Origin: Patescibacteria group bacterium
GTDB taxonomy: Bacteria; Patescibacteriota; Gracilibacteria; UM-FILTER-43-11
NCBI GenBank assembly: GCA_029260955.1
Contig: JAJDCF010000076.1
Coordinates: forward strand, 1-8,234
Length of the DNA: 8,234 nt
Reading direction: 5' to 3'
The notes beneath the pieces were generated by a model that worked only from the letters and a program-made list of their open reading frames with translations, ran no database searches and had not been told where the DNA came from. The translations under genes were made by a program, and so were the position numbers. Of this stretch, positions 1 to 6,001 are shown piece after piece. The stretch's first letter is position 1, and each line of letters opens with the position of its first letter.

Positions 1-599
1 GGTTTTTTTCCAAATTTTGCCTTACAACCCTCAATGTATTCGCTGAGAATTTTGTCTGAACCAAATAGATTCTCACAGCCTTCGATAAGTGGTATTACTC
101 CGAGCTCTTGCTGCCCCTTTCGCTTTGTATTAAAGGCAGAACACTTGAATTCTGCTACCTCGTGAAACGTTTTTTTGACTCTAAGCAGCTGGCCTGCATT
201 GGTGGTCATGGGTAGAATCACTTCGAAAATCGGAGGTGCGTGCATACCCACCTCATGTGCCACATCATCGGCTGTTAGTATGGCCATAAAGGCGCGAGCC
301 AATCGGTAGCCACTCTCTTCGTCGGTATTTGGAATACGGAAAGTCAGGAAAACGTCTTTTCCGAGTGGATGCTTTTTGAAGAATTTGTAATATTTTTGAA
401 AAAGTTTTTCGACCACAGCCTCATCCACGAATTTTCCCTCCCAATCCCACATGTACTCGGTACATTTGAGTTCGTCAAACATTCGATAACACTCCTCTGT
501 TTCATCGAGGGTGTTTTGGAATTTTTTATTATTCCAATAAGCTGCCCGCGCGTTGTCGGGGTGCTGAGTGGCCATGGTGGCCGGTATTTTTCGATCCAT
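1..599 (-). CDS. ppcA: Archaeal-type phosphoenolpyruvate carboxylase, N-terminal part (gene cut by window start)
   Basis: The minus strand is open from an ATG at 599 to the window edge (199 codons, no stop). Enzymes of this family add bicarbonate to phosphoenolpyruvate to give oxaloacetate, an anaplerotic step in the cytoplasm. Visible family hallmarks are the N-terminal RKIPATMATQHPDN block (residues 3-16), YMWDWEGKFVDE (about 48-59), DVFLTFRIPN (about 82-91), FEVILPMTTNA (about 125-135) and VIPLIEG (about 167-173). These fit the short archaeal-type enzyme (roughly 500 residues, usually insensitive to acetyl-CoA), not the roughly 900-residue bacterial enzyme. I chose the start at 599 because the family block begins right there; an inner ATG at 575 would remove the conserved RKIP. 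No Shine-Dalgarno sequence precedes it. It lies 11 nt downstream of the redoxin gene and is probably co-transcribed with it. The catalytic C-terminal part lies outside the window. Confidence 0.88.
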   Translation of the reverse strand, partial: MDRKIPATMATQHPDNARAAYWNNKKFQNTLDETEECYRMFDELKCTEYMWDWEGKFVDEAVVEKLFQKYYKFFKKHPLGKDVFLTFRIPNTDEESGYRLARAFMAILTADDVAHEVGMHAPPIFEVILPMTTNAGQLLRVKKTFHEVAEFKCSAFNTKRKGQQELGVIPLIEGCENLFGSDKILSEYIEGCKAKFGKK

Positions 600-610
600 T
601 GGTAGGGGGT

Positions 611-1159
611 TTATTTCCACTTTATTGAGCATCCCATGCTGGGGTGCTGAGTCTCTGAAGGGCTTTCTCCTGCGATAATTGCATCGAGTGCTTCTCGCAA
701 ATCCTGTTTGGTAACCTCGTCTTCGTCCTGCCAATTATCATCTATTCTTCCGTGATAGGCCAGCTTTTTTGCTTGATCAAAAACGTAAATATCGGGTGTA
801 CACTGTGCATGGTAAGAACGTGCTACAGCCTGAGATTCGTCGTGGAGATATGGAAAGTTAATACCCACTTCGTCGACCCATTCCTGCATGGCCTCAAAAG
901 AGTCTTCGGGGTAATTTTCGGAATCGTTGGCGTTGATGCCAATGAGCTGAACACCTTTATCTGCGTAATCCGTCTGAATGGCGATGAGTCGACTGATGAC
1001 AGCCTTAACATAAGGGCAATGATTGCACATAAAAATAATGACCAAAGCCTTCTTATCCTTAAAATCCATGGGACCGTAGCCTTTGCCATCTGCAGCAGGC
1101 AAGCTGAAAGGAATAATGGCTTTACCAGGGTGAAGGGGAAGGGATTCAAGTAGTGTCAT
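611..1159 (-). CDS. Thioredoxin-fold redoxin (AhpC/TSA-like), CNHC motif
   Basis: A 182-residue cytoplasmic thiol-redox protein of the AhpC/TSA-redoxin group, probably reducing peroxides or disulfides; the substrate is unknown. Residues 36-52 form the central strand and active-site turn with C45-N-H-C48 followed by PYV. The cis-proline loop is QCTPD (C120, P122), and the tail ends with MGCSIKW (C177), typical of the small 'thioredoxin family protein' group. The frame runs back to a TTG at 1231, with another ATG at 1186. I prefer the ATG at 1159 because MTLLESLPL followed by the PFSLPAADGK strand matches how the family starts, and because a TATGAT box at 1190-1195 would put transcription start near 1183. 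None of these starts has a Shine-Dalgarno sequence. Its partner downstream is the PEP carboxylase gene. The family is clear; the precise role and start are less so. Confidence 0.85.
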   Translation of the reverse strand: MTLLESLPLHPGKAIIPFSLPAADGKGYGPMDFKDKKALVIIFMCNHCPYVKAVISRLIAIQTDYADKGVQLIGINANDSENYPEDSFEAMQEWVDEVGINFPYLHDESQAVARSYHAQCTPDIYVFDQAKKLAYHGRIDDNWQDEDEVTKQDLREALDAIIAGESPSETQHPSMGCSIKWK

Positions 1160-1189
1160 GGCGAAAAATTTATTGTCATAAGCCATGTT

Positions 1190-1195
1190 ATCATA
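1190..1195 (-). promoter_or_regulatory. Possible -10 box for the redoxin/ppcA operon
   Basis: TATGAT read on the minus strand, 5 of 6 bases matching the consensus. No convincing -35 lies 16-18 nt upstream. It would give a leader of about 24 nt before the preferred start at 1159 and would make the TTG at 1231 and ATG at 1186 untranscribed. Weak on its own. Confidence 0.3.
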
Positions 1196-1221
1196 AGAAG
1201 GGTGGTGACTTCCGAAGAGAA

Positions 1222-1241
1222 TTCTTGACAAAATTCAAGAA
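1222..1241. promoter_or_regulatory. Perfect 7-bp inverted repeat in the divergent intergenic region (operator candidate)
   Basis: TTCTTGA, a 6-nt spacer (CAAAAT), then TCAAGAA, a perfect dyad. It covers the -35 box of the rightward promoter (1225-1230) and part of its spacer, a position where a dimeric repressor would block RNA polymerase. It sits between the redoxin/ppcA operon and the WG-repeat gene, so it could control either or both. No regulator gene is adjacent. Confidence 0.45.
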
Positions 1242-1253
1242 CTATACTACTAT
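1225..1253 (+). promoter_or_regulatory. Sigma70-like promoter for the WG-repeat gene
   Basis: A perfect -35 TTGACA (1225-1230), a 17-nt spacer and -10 TACTAT (1248-1253, 4 of 6). Transcription would start near 1260 and give a leader of about 23 nt before the ATG at 1283, which supports that start. The -35 lies inside the inverted repeat 1222-1241. Confidence 0.65.
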
Positions 1254-1282
1254 ACCGCCCTAACTCCTTATTCATCATCGCA

Positions 1283-2347
1283 ATGGAAAAATGTGATAGT
1301 TCGAGTTTTTCGCGCCCTAGTTTCTCACCTGCAGTTTTTGCAACGCCATTTAGGCAAGCTGTAGCTACTGCGCTACTTACTACTTTACCAATTGGATGTG
1401 CAACTACACATGCGAGTAGCAAGCCAGCTGCTCCTATTACTACTGTTGCTACTGTTCATATTCCGACTGCAGAAGCTCCGGATCAAGCTGATACAGATGC
1501 CGAAGAAGAAGTGGCTAGATCAAGATGCTCATATTTTGAGAAGCTTCAAGCTTCTCAGGTATCTTTTAAAAAGGTGAAGGATTATCATTACGGCCTTGCG
1601 GTAGCTCAAGATGTTGATGGCTGGACCTACATCGACCTAAGCGGTAACCCATTAAGCGCGGAGCGTTTTGATTACGCTGAGCCATTTGATGGAAACGTGG
1701 GAGAAGTCAGTAAAAATGGAGAACTTTTTTATGTTAATAGACAGGGTGGAGTAGGCAGAAAAAAGCCCGAAATTCAAAACGAAACACCAGATCCAAAGAA
1801 GTTTGTCGGTCTAGATGTAGTAGGTATATTTTATGATGGAATGGCAAATGCCAGCATTGGTTTCAATGACTATTTTGTTAATGAGACGGGCCACATCCAA
1901 TTCCAAGAGGATTCAAAATGGATTTACCATGACTTTAGTGAAGGTTTTAATGCTGTTACGAGAAAAGTCGATAATAAAGCCGCTCATGTGGATGAGAGCG
2001 GGCAATTTCCTTATTCTAGATTGTTCAAAGTAGCTGGCGATGTTCATGAGGGCAGGGCTGCGATGAAAGATGATAGTGGCTGGCTTCATATTTTTCCTGA
2101 TGGGCACGACGCCTACTCAAAGCGCTTTATGCGTGCCGGAGATTATAATGGCGGCATGGCGCCTGCTAAGGACAATTCAGGCTGGCACCATATTGATTTC
2201 AATGCAAAGCCTGTCTACCCTTATAGGTTTAATGGTAGTGTGGGACCCTTCGTCGAGAATATGTCAGTCACGGTAGATAATGGACGATGGTTTCACATTG
2301 GCAGATCAGGTAAACGCTACCCCAATAGAAAAGTTTGTAGGGATTAG
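1283..2347 (+). CDS. WG-repeat protein with probable lipoprotein-type signal
   Basis: 354 residues. After a short polar N-terminus, residues 24-40 (basic R24, then AVATALLTTLPIGC) resemble an export signal ending at C39. The lipobox LPIGC is imperfect because the -3 residue is proline, so lipidation is likely but not certain. Residues 41-80 are rich in Thr, Ala and Pro, then acidic, like an envelope linker. From about 100 to the end come roughly seven repeats of 30-40 residues in the WG/KWG style, for example DDSGWLHIFPDG (263-274), KDNSGWHHIDFNAK (296-309) and DNGRWFHIGRSG (332-343), alternating with RF-x-x-AG or YRFNG strands. Such repeats are thought to form a beta-rich scaffold for binding; no catalytic residue is evident. 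Repeats are most regular at the C-terminus and degenerate in the middle (140-240). Location is inferred as cell surface. Partner and ligand are unknown. Confidence 0.85.
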   Translation: MEKCDSSSFSRPSFSPAVFATPFRQAVATALLTTLPIGCATTHASSKPAAPITTVATVHIPTAEAPDQADTDAEEEVARSRCSYFEKLQASQVSFKKVKDYHYGLAVAQDVDGWTYIDLSGNPLSAERFDYAEPFDGNVGEVSKNGELFYVNRQGGVGRKKPEIQNETPDPKKFVGLDVVGIFYDGMANASIGFNDYFVNETGHIQFQEDSKWIYHDFSEGFNAVTRKVDNKAAHVDESGQFPYSRLFKVAGDVHEGRAAMKDDSGWLHIFPDGHDAYSKRFMRAGDYNGGMAPAKDNSGWHHIDFNAKPVYPYRFNGSVGPFVENMSVTVDNGRWFHIGRSGKRYPNRKVCRD

Positions 2348-2349
2348 GC

Positions 2350-2378
2350 TTGCAAAAGGGTAAGTAATTTGGTATAAT
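2350..2378 (+). promoter_or_regulatory. Strong promoter for the basic orphan gene
   Basis: -35 TTGCAA (2350-2355, 4 of 6), a 17-nt spacer and a perfect -10 TATAAT (2373-2378). Transcription should begin near 2385, after the ATG at 2382, so that ATG cannot be the start of the downstream protein. Confidence 0.7.
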
Positions 2379-2450
2379 AATATGATTACTTATTTTAAAA
2401 GAACCATGAAAAATACAAACAATAATCTATTTAAGGAGAATCGTCTCGTT

Positions 2451-3044
2451 ATGCGAGGAAAGCCTTCTAGCTCAGCTGAACGCAATCGTCAAGAAATTGA
2501 TGACTTGTTTGCCCCAATGAAGAAGGCAGACCCTGTAAAGGCAGCTAAGGAAAAGGCAAAAAGATTGATGGATAAAAAACAAAGAGAAACATTCGAATTG
2601 GCTAGAAAAAGCAGTGTAATAGACGCTACTAAGAAAATATTTAAGCTCGTAAAGGGTCTAGAAAAAGATAAGCGAACCCTTACTCAACGAGCAAGAAAAA
2701 ATGCTGACCCAGTCTCTAGACGTGTTGCGATGGGCTATATTTTGGATGCAGCTGATAGCATTGGTGCTAGAGGGAAAGGGAGAAGCAAAATCAGAATGTC
2801 AAAGATACAGCAAGCCAGTGATTTTTCAGCTACATTAAGTGCTGTTGTTGAGAATCTCCTTTATAAGGAGTTTTATATTAACGATGTTACAGACTCCAAG
2901 CAATTCGACAATATTCAGACTGTACTTGAAAGAGTTAGTAAAAAGGGTAAAGGCGCGATAGGTCGACAGAAGGTCTGGGATAAATATAATAAATTTGCAA
3001 TCCTGGCCAACAAAGTAAGCCTAGCGAAAGACGAACTGAAGTAG
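2451..3044 (+). CDS. Hypothetical basic helical protein
   Basis: I do not recognise this family. The frame is open from an ATG at 2382 (220 residues), but the promoter places the transcript start near 2385. The only good ribosome-binding sequence, AAGGAG at 2433-2438, precedes the ATG at 2451, giving 197 residues beginning MRGKPSSSAERN. The spacing of 12 nt is long; the ATG at 2406 is the alternative. The protein is rich in Lys and Arg with no signal peptide or membrane segment. Residues about 1-80 are charged and probably helical or disordered. A more ordered, mixed segment follows (roughly DPVSRRVAMGYILDAADSIG, then SATLSAVVENLLYKEFYIND), and the tail is lysine-rich. The positive charge suggests nucleic-acid or ribosome contact, which is inference only. 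It is a single-gene unit with its own promoter and terminator. Confidence 0.75.
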   Translation: MRGKPSSSAERNRQEIDDLFAPMKKADPVKAAKEKAKRLMDKKQRETFELARKSSVIDATKKIFKLVKGLEKDKRTLTQRARKNADPVSRRVAMGYILDAADSIGARGKGRSKIRMSKIQQASDFSATLSAVVENLLYKEFYINDVTDSKQFDNIQTVLERVSKKGKGAIGRQKVWDKYNKFAILANKVSLAKDELK

Positions 3045-3072
3045 TCTTCGTTCCTAGTCACATAAACAAAAG

Positions 3073-3093
3073 CCCCCTATTCAGGGGGTTTTT
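3073..3093 (+). terminator. Rho-independent terminator of the basic orphan gene
   Basis: CCCCCT (3073-3078), loop ATTC, AGGGGG (3083-3088), followed by TTTTT. The 6-bp GC-rich stem can extend through a G-U pair and A-T pairs on its outer side. It lies 28 nt after the stop codon. Confidence 0.9.
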
Positions 3094-3096
3094 AAA

Positions 3097-3123
3097 TTGT
3101 CATTTTGTGAATTATCATATAAA
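3097..3123 (+). promoter_or_regulatory. Possible promoter for the structured leader and tRNA-Ala
   Basis: TTGTCA (3097-3102, 5 of 6) and TATAAA (3118-3123, 5 of 6), with a short 15-nt spacer. A 17-nt spacing to TAAATT at 3120-3125 is the alternative. Start would fall near 3130, just before the structured block. The sequence directly before tRNA-Ala (3259-3283) shows no obvious promoter, so this one may serve the tRNA too. Confidence 0.4.
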
Positions 3124-3130
3124 TTACTTG

Positions 3131-3283
3131 TACTGTGAGGTGCTCCTGAGATTAATGGGGCCCCCACAAAATTCAATCGCAGGTCGAGGACCGAGAAGGA
3201 TTTTGTGGGGAAGAGGAGGAGCTTGTGTAAGCTGAAGTAAGCAGTGCAAAGTGCTTACGGAAGCTGTAACAAAGCGACGACGT
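3131..3283 (+). ncRNA. Unassigned highly structured RNA-like region upstream of tRNA-Ala
   Basis: No protein frame of note. Several complementary pairs nest or follow each other. GCTCCT 3142-3147 pairs with AGGAGC 3217-3222. A long stem joins 3162-3174 with 3198-3210, 13 pairs including one G-U, core CCCCACAAAAT/ATTTTGTGGGG. Its loop holds GGTC-GAG-GACC (3182-3192). A hairpin AGCTT-GTGT-AAGCT lies at 3220-3233; it shares three bases with the first pairing, so the two compete. A 7-bp hairpin GTAAGCA/TGCTTAC joins 3237-3243 and 3252-3258. I looked for the conserved cores of SRP RNA, RNase P RNA, tmRNA and hammerhead and did not see them. It could be a processed tRNA leader, an independent small RNA, or a copy of an interspersed repeat. 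The strand is assumed from the tRNA and the promoter. Confidence 0.45.
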
Positions 3284-3360
<77 letters not shown>

Positions 3361-3366
3361 ACCCAT

Positions 3367-3385
3367 AAAAAGCCTAGGCTGAGGC
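3367..3385 (-). terminator. Weak terminator for the 3416-3970 gene
   Basis: Read on the minus strand: GCCT, a 6-nt loop, AGGC, then TTTTT (3371-3367). The stem is only 4 bp, with a possible G-U outside. It lies between two convergent genes, right after the tRNA-Ala 3' end. Confidence 0.4.
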
Positions 3386-3415
3386 CGAGACTTTAAATGT
3401 TCGTATTCTGACTTA

Positions 3416-3970
3416 TTAAGCTTCTGACATGCGAACTCCATTTTGTGAATAGGCACCACCACGAAGGCGGGCCATCACATAGTTCTTGTCACCTTTCTTC
3501 ACTTTTTTAACTGTTCCTTCAGGACTTTGTAACAGAGCATCATATCCCGGTAGTGTAACTAGAGGATAGTCTTCTTTTCCTTTTTTTACCTTATCCCACT
3601 TTTCTTCAACCTGGCCGCTATCGAGCTTAGACTTAAATAAGGTAAAGCTCTTATTCGTAGCATCATAAATGACGAGAGCATATGTATCTCCACTTCCATC
3701 CTTGATTGAGTACTGAGCGTAATGTTCCTTTTTCATGTTATCTTTTGCAAACTTCAGGTCACCTCTGTCTTCTGCGTTCATTCTGGTTACTTTTGGAAAA
3801 CCAAATGACTTCTTTTTTAATTCAGCTGAGGTTAATCTTTTATTCGTTTTTTCCACACTTTTAGGCCCACCTGCCTCAAAAGAACTATCATCATCTAACC
3901 CCATAATAGCTTGTGCCTTCTTTACACCGGCATCTGGTGCCTCTGGTGCTTGTCTTGCTGCTTCTCCCAT
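3416..3970 (-). CDS. Hypothetical soluble protein, disordered N-terminus
   Basis: 184 residues, family not recognised. Residues 1-45 are rich in Ala, Pro, Gly and Asp (EAARQAPEAPDAG) and probably disordered. Residues about 60-170 look folded, with predicted beta-strands such as TYALVIYDATNKSFTLFKSKL (96-116) and NYVMARLRG (163-171). A lysine-rich stretch (VKKVKKGDK) lies between strands. There is no signal peptide, membrane helix or cysteine. It has its own promoter (4008-4036) inside the end of the upstream gene, so it can be expressed separately from the operon before it, from which it is 43 nt away. No Shine-Dalgarno sequence is seen; the leader of about 30 nt is A-rich. The ATG at 3970 fits the promoter position. 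A role in the envelope operon upstream is possible but unsupported. Confidence 0.72.
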   Translation of the reverse strand: MGEAARQAPEAPDAGVKKAQAIMGLDDDSSFEAGGPKSVEKTNKRLTSAELKKKSFGFPKVTRMNAEDRGDLKFAKDNMKKEHYAQYSIKDGSGDTYALVIYDATNKSFTLFKSKLDSGQVEEKWDKVKKGKEDYPLVTLPGYDALLQSPEGTVKKVKKGDKNYVMARLRGGAYSQNGVRMSEA

Positions 3971-4007
3971 AATATTTTGTATTAATTTGTATTTTTATCT
4001 TCTTGTT

Positions 4008-4036
4008 ATTATATCATGAATTGAACAGATCTTCAA
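4008..4036 (-). promoter_or_regulatory. Promoter for the 3416-3970 gene
   Basis: On the minus strand, -35 TTGAAG (4036-4031, 4 of 6), a 17-nt spacer and a perfect -10 TATAAT (4013-4008). Start near 4001 gives a leader of about 30 nt. The -35 and most of the spacer lie inside the last codons of the 4014-4325 gene. Confidence 0.7.
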
Positions 4037-4325
4037 GCACCTTTTCAGCATCCCTCTCCTCTTTTTCATGCTCAATTTCCTCTTGATGATGCAGGGCAAT
4101 CATCTTTTCCTTATTATCTTCAATGCGCTTTTGTTGCTCATCCGACTTATCACCAGCTTCCTGGTCTTTCTTCTGAATGTTGGCCATCGCGGTTCGAATG
4201 TCATCGTCGGAACGATCTTTATATGACAAGCAAGCCTTCCAAATGTCTTCATCTGATATTCCTTTGAAAGAACTGGATGCTTTTGACACCTGAAAAAGTT
4301 CTTTCAATACTGCTTCTGAGGCCAT
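4014..4325 (-). CDS. Small charged helical protein (hypothetical)
   Basis: 103 residues, family not recognised. Residues 1-50 look like a compact helical domain (VLKELFQV, then GISDEDIWKACLSYKDRSDDDIRTAMANI), with a repeated 'SDEDI / SDDDI' acidic motif. Residues 51-100 are very rich in Glu, Lys, Asp and Gln and likely form one long helix or coiled coil, ending LEDLFNS. There are no membrane segments; one cysteine. It starts 10 nt after the stop of the membrane methyltransferase gene and is the last gene of the four-gene operon from 6855. The stop is TGA, which shows that TGA is not reassigned here. No Shine-Dalgarno sequence. It could be an adaptor or scaffold for its neighbours, which is inference. 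Confidence 0.75.
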   Translation of the reverse strand: MASEAVLKELFQVSKASSSFKGISDEDIWKACLSYKDRSDDDIRTAMANIQKKDQEAGDKSDEQQKRIEDNKEKMIALHHQEEIEHEKEERDAEKVLEDLFNS

Positions 4326-4335
4326 AATAATTTGG

Positions 4336-4902
4336 TTAAACGAGGTACAAGTATACTTTATCTTCTTTTTTGAATGGTTTCAATTCATGAATCTCAAAGG
4401 CATTTGAAATAACCCGAGTGCCTTTTTTCAGCTTGGGCCAGACTTCTTTGTGGAACTGCTTCATAGCGCCGGGAAGTAGGTAACAGAATATGACTGTGGC
4501 GTCGTCGTAATTCTGCGTCCAGATGTTACCAAATTGGATTTCAGCCCGTGGATGAAAGAGGCTGAGGAATTTGCCGTAAACAACTAGAGGAATTGAAAGA
4601 TCATATCCACAAGCTCTTCCAGCTAACTTGGAAGCAGAGAAAACGAGGCGTCCGTCACCACATCCAAGATCATAAACTACATCGGAATCGGTAAGCTCAG
4701 CCAACTTTAGCATGGTTTTGTGTCTTTTCCTGGCAGATGGAACGAAAGGACCACTCGTAAAAGCTGCGTACAGGCCAGGGGCAATTAACAAAAATAGAAA
4801 GCCAACGATCCATTCGGGTGCGAGCCATGCGATATTGAATGAATACAAAATAACCACTATGATCGTGCCTAAGATGAGGACAAAAATGATTGCTTCGGCC
4901 AT
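4336..4902 (-). CDS. Membrane-anchored class I SAM-dependent methyltransferase
   Basis: 188 residues. Two hydrophobic segments at about 4-23 and 29-49 anchor the N-terminus. After FVPSARKRHKTML comes a small Rossmann methyltransferase domain. Motif I is VYDLGCGDGR (76-85), the acidic residue ending strand 2 is in GYDLS (D101), and a 'FCYLLPGAM' segment (139-147) sits where motif IV/post-II lies. The layout (membrane segment, a short domain, YLLP) resembles the FAM173/ATPSCKMT type of protein lysine methyltransferases. The substrate here is unknown; a membrane or envelope protein is a reasonable guess. It is translated 9 nt after the glycosyltransferase stop and 10 nt before the next gene. No Shine-Dalgarno sequence precedes the ATG at 4902. 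Confidence 0.85.
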   Translation of the reverse strand: MAEAIIFVLILGTIIVVILYSFNIAWLAPEWIVGFLFLLIAPGLYAAFTSGPFVPSARKRHKTMLKLAELTDSDVVYDLGCGDGRLVFSASKLAGRACGYDLSIPLVVYGKFLSLFHPRAEIQFGNIWTQNYDDATVIFCYLLPGAMKQFHKEVWPKLKKGTRVISNAFEIHELKPFKKEDKVYLYLV

Positions 4903-4911
4903 GCGTCCACG

Positions 4912-5997
4912 TTACCAGACTTTTTCGTAAACTGCTAAAGTCTTATCCGCCATCTTTTCGGCGGTAAAATTAGTTTTAACGGAAGCCAGAGCGGCTTTTT
5001 CGATATCTCTTTTTTGATCAGGATTATTGAGAATTGTAGTGATTCTATCGTAAATTGCCTGGCTGCTGGCTGGCGAAACAAGGTGTCCGGTGACGCCATC
5101 TTTGATGATATCAACGATTCCACCGTTATTTGTGGCCACCGTAATCACTCCGCTGGCCATGGCCTCGAGGATCACCTGGCCAAAGGCCTCTTTGAGGGAG
5201 GGAAGAACGAATATGTCGGAGGCTTTTAGAATTTGGGGGATGTCTTCACGCCAACCAAGGAAGTGAACGTTGGGAACTTGGGAATATTGGTCTTTGAGTT
5301 CTTTTTCGGCAGGCCCAGTTCCGACTAAAACGAGGTGGAGTTGTGGTACGTGTGCTTGAAGTTTTTTGAATGCATTGAGGAGGTAGCGGTGACCTTTTCG
5401 GTGATGAAGTTCGGCGATGCAAGTGATTACTGGGCCGCTATTTTGGACAGGTAATTCTGCCTTGTCGTGGTTGTCCAGAAACTTGTCTATCTCGATGCCG
5501 TTATGCACTAGTTCAAGCTCTTTTTTAGGTACTCCGTAGATTGCCCCAAGTAGCCAAAGATTGTCCATACTGATGACGATTGTACGCTCAGTTTTTGTGA
5601 GACATTTCTTTTTGATTAACTTCTTCATCCCCCATAATTCAAAGGGGTCGTGCTCAGTGGTTATGATGGGAATTTTGGATGCTGAGGCCGCAAAAAAAGC
5701 GTAACGACAACTACCTGGATTCCAGAGATGAAGATGGATCAAATCGAATTTGTGTTTGGAGAGAACTTTTTTTAACTCGGAATAATGCCGAGGATCGTGT
5801 TTATGAAGGGTGTTCAGGACGAATATCTGTTTGCAGTATTTGGCAAATTCGTCGTGCAGCTTGGCAATTTTGCTGTAACGACCATAGGCTAAAGAAACAC
5901 TGATGCCCTTCTGACTCAGATACTTAGCTAAAAGTAGCATGTGTTTTTCGGCCCCACCAAGATTGGGGGTATCGGTGTAAAAAAGAACGTGTTTCAT
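4912..5997 (-). CDS. GT4-family glycosyltransferase
   Basis: 361 residues, the usual length for a GT-B fold retaining glycosyltransferase of family 4 (Glycos_transf_1 plus an N-terminal Glyco_transf_4-type domain). It transfers a sugar from a nucleotide-sugar donor, probably at the inner face of the membrane during synthesis of a surface polysaccharide or glycolipid. Visible signs are the acceptor-side loop NLGGAEKH (12-19), LVHNGIEIDKF (163-173) at the domain boundary, and IAELHHRKGHRYLLNAF (194-210), which carries the phosphate-binding R200/K201. LVLVGTGP (222-229) is followed by DIFVLPSLKEAFGQVILEAMA, with the E-x7-E pair E270/E278, and TNNGG (289-293). No signal peptide or membrane helix. 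It begins 4 nt after the BRO-N gene stop; AAGG lies about 15 nt upstream. Donor and acceptor cannot be told from sequence. Confidence 0.92.
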   Translation of the reverse strand: MKHVLFYTDTPNLGGAEKHMLLLAKYLSQKGISVSLAYGRYSKIAKLHDEFAKYCKQIFVLNTLHKHDPRHYSELKKVLSKHKFDLIHLHLWNPGSCRYAFFAASASKIPIITTEHDPFELWGMKKLIKKKCLTKTERTIVISMDNLWLLGAIYGVPKKELELVHNGIEIDKFLDNHDKAELPVQNSGPVITCIAELHHRKGHRYLLNAFKKLQAHVPQLHLVLVGTGPAEKELKDQYSQVPNVHFLGWREDIPQILKASDIFVLPSLKEAFGQVILEAMASGVITVATNNGGIVDIIKDGVTGHLVSPASSQAIYDRITTILNNPDQKRDIEKAALASVKTNFTAEKMADKTLAVYEKVW

Positions 5998-6001
5998 ATG
6001 C

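Noticed and set aside
369..605. A 78-codon plus-strand frame
   Set aside because: It is antisense to the PEP carboxylase gene, whose product has clear family motifs on the other strand.
752..1153. Overlapping frames on both strands inside the redoxin gene
   Set aside because: They are shadows of the redoxin frame and encode no recognisable domain.
1156..1422. An 88-codon minus-strand frame across the divergent promoter
   Set aside because: It overlaps the start of the WG-repeat gene and the promoter region, with no motif and no start signal.
3131..3283. SRP RNA, RNase P RNA, tmRNA or hammerhead ribozyme
   Set aside because: The conserved core sequences of these RNAs are not visible by eye; a covariance-model search would be decisive.
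4014..4016. Possible UGA recoding, as in some CPR lineages
   Set aside because: TGA serves as the stop at 4014-4016 and no gene has an internal in-frame TGA, so the standard bacterial code fits.
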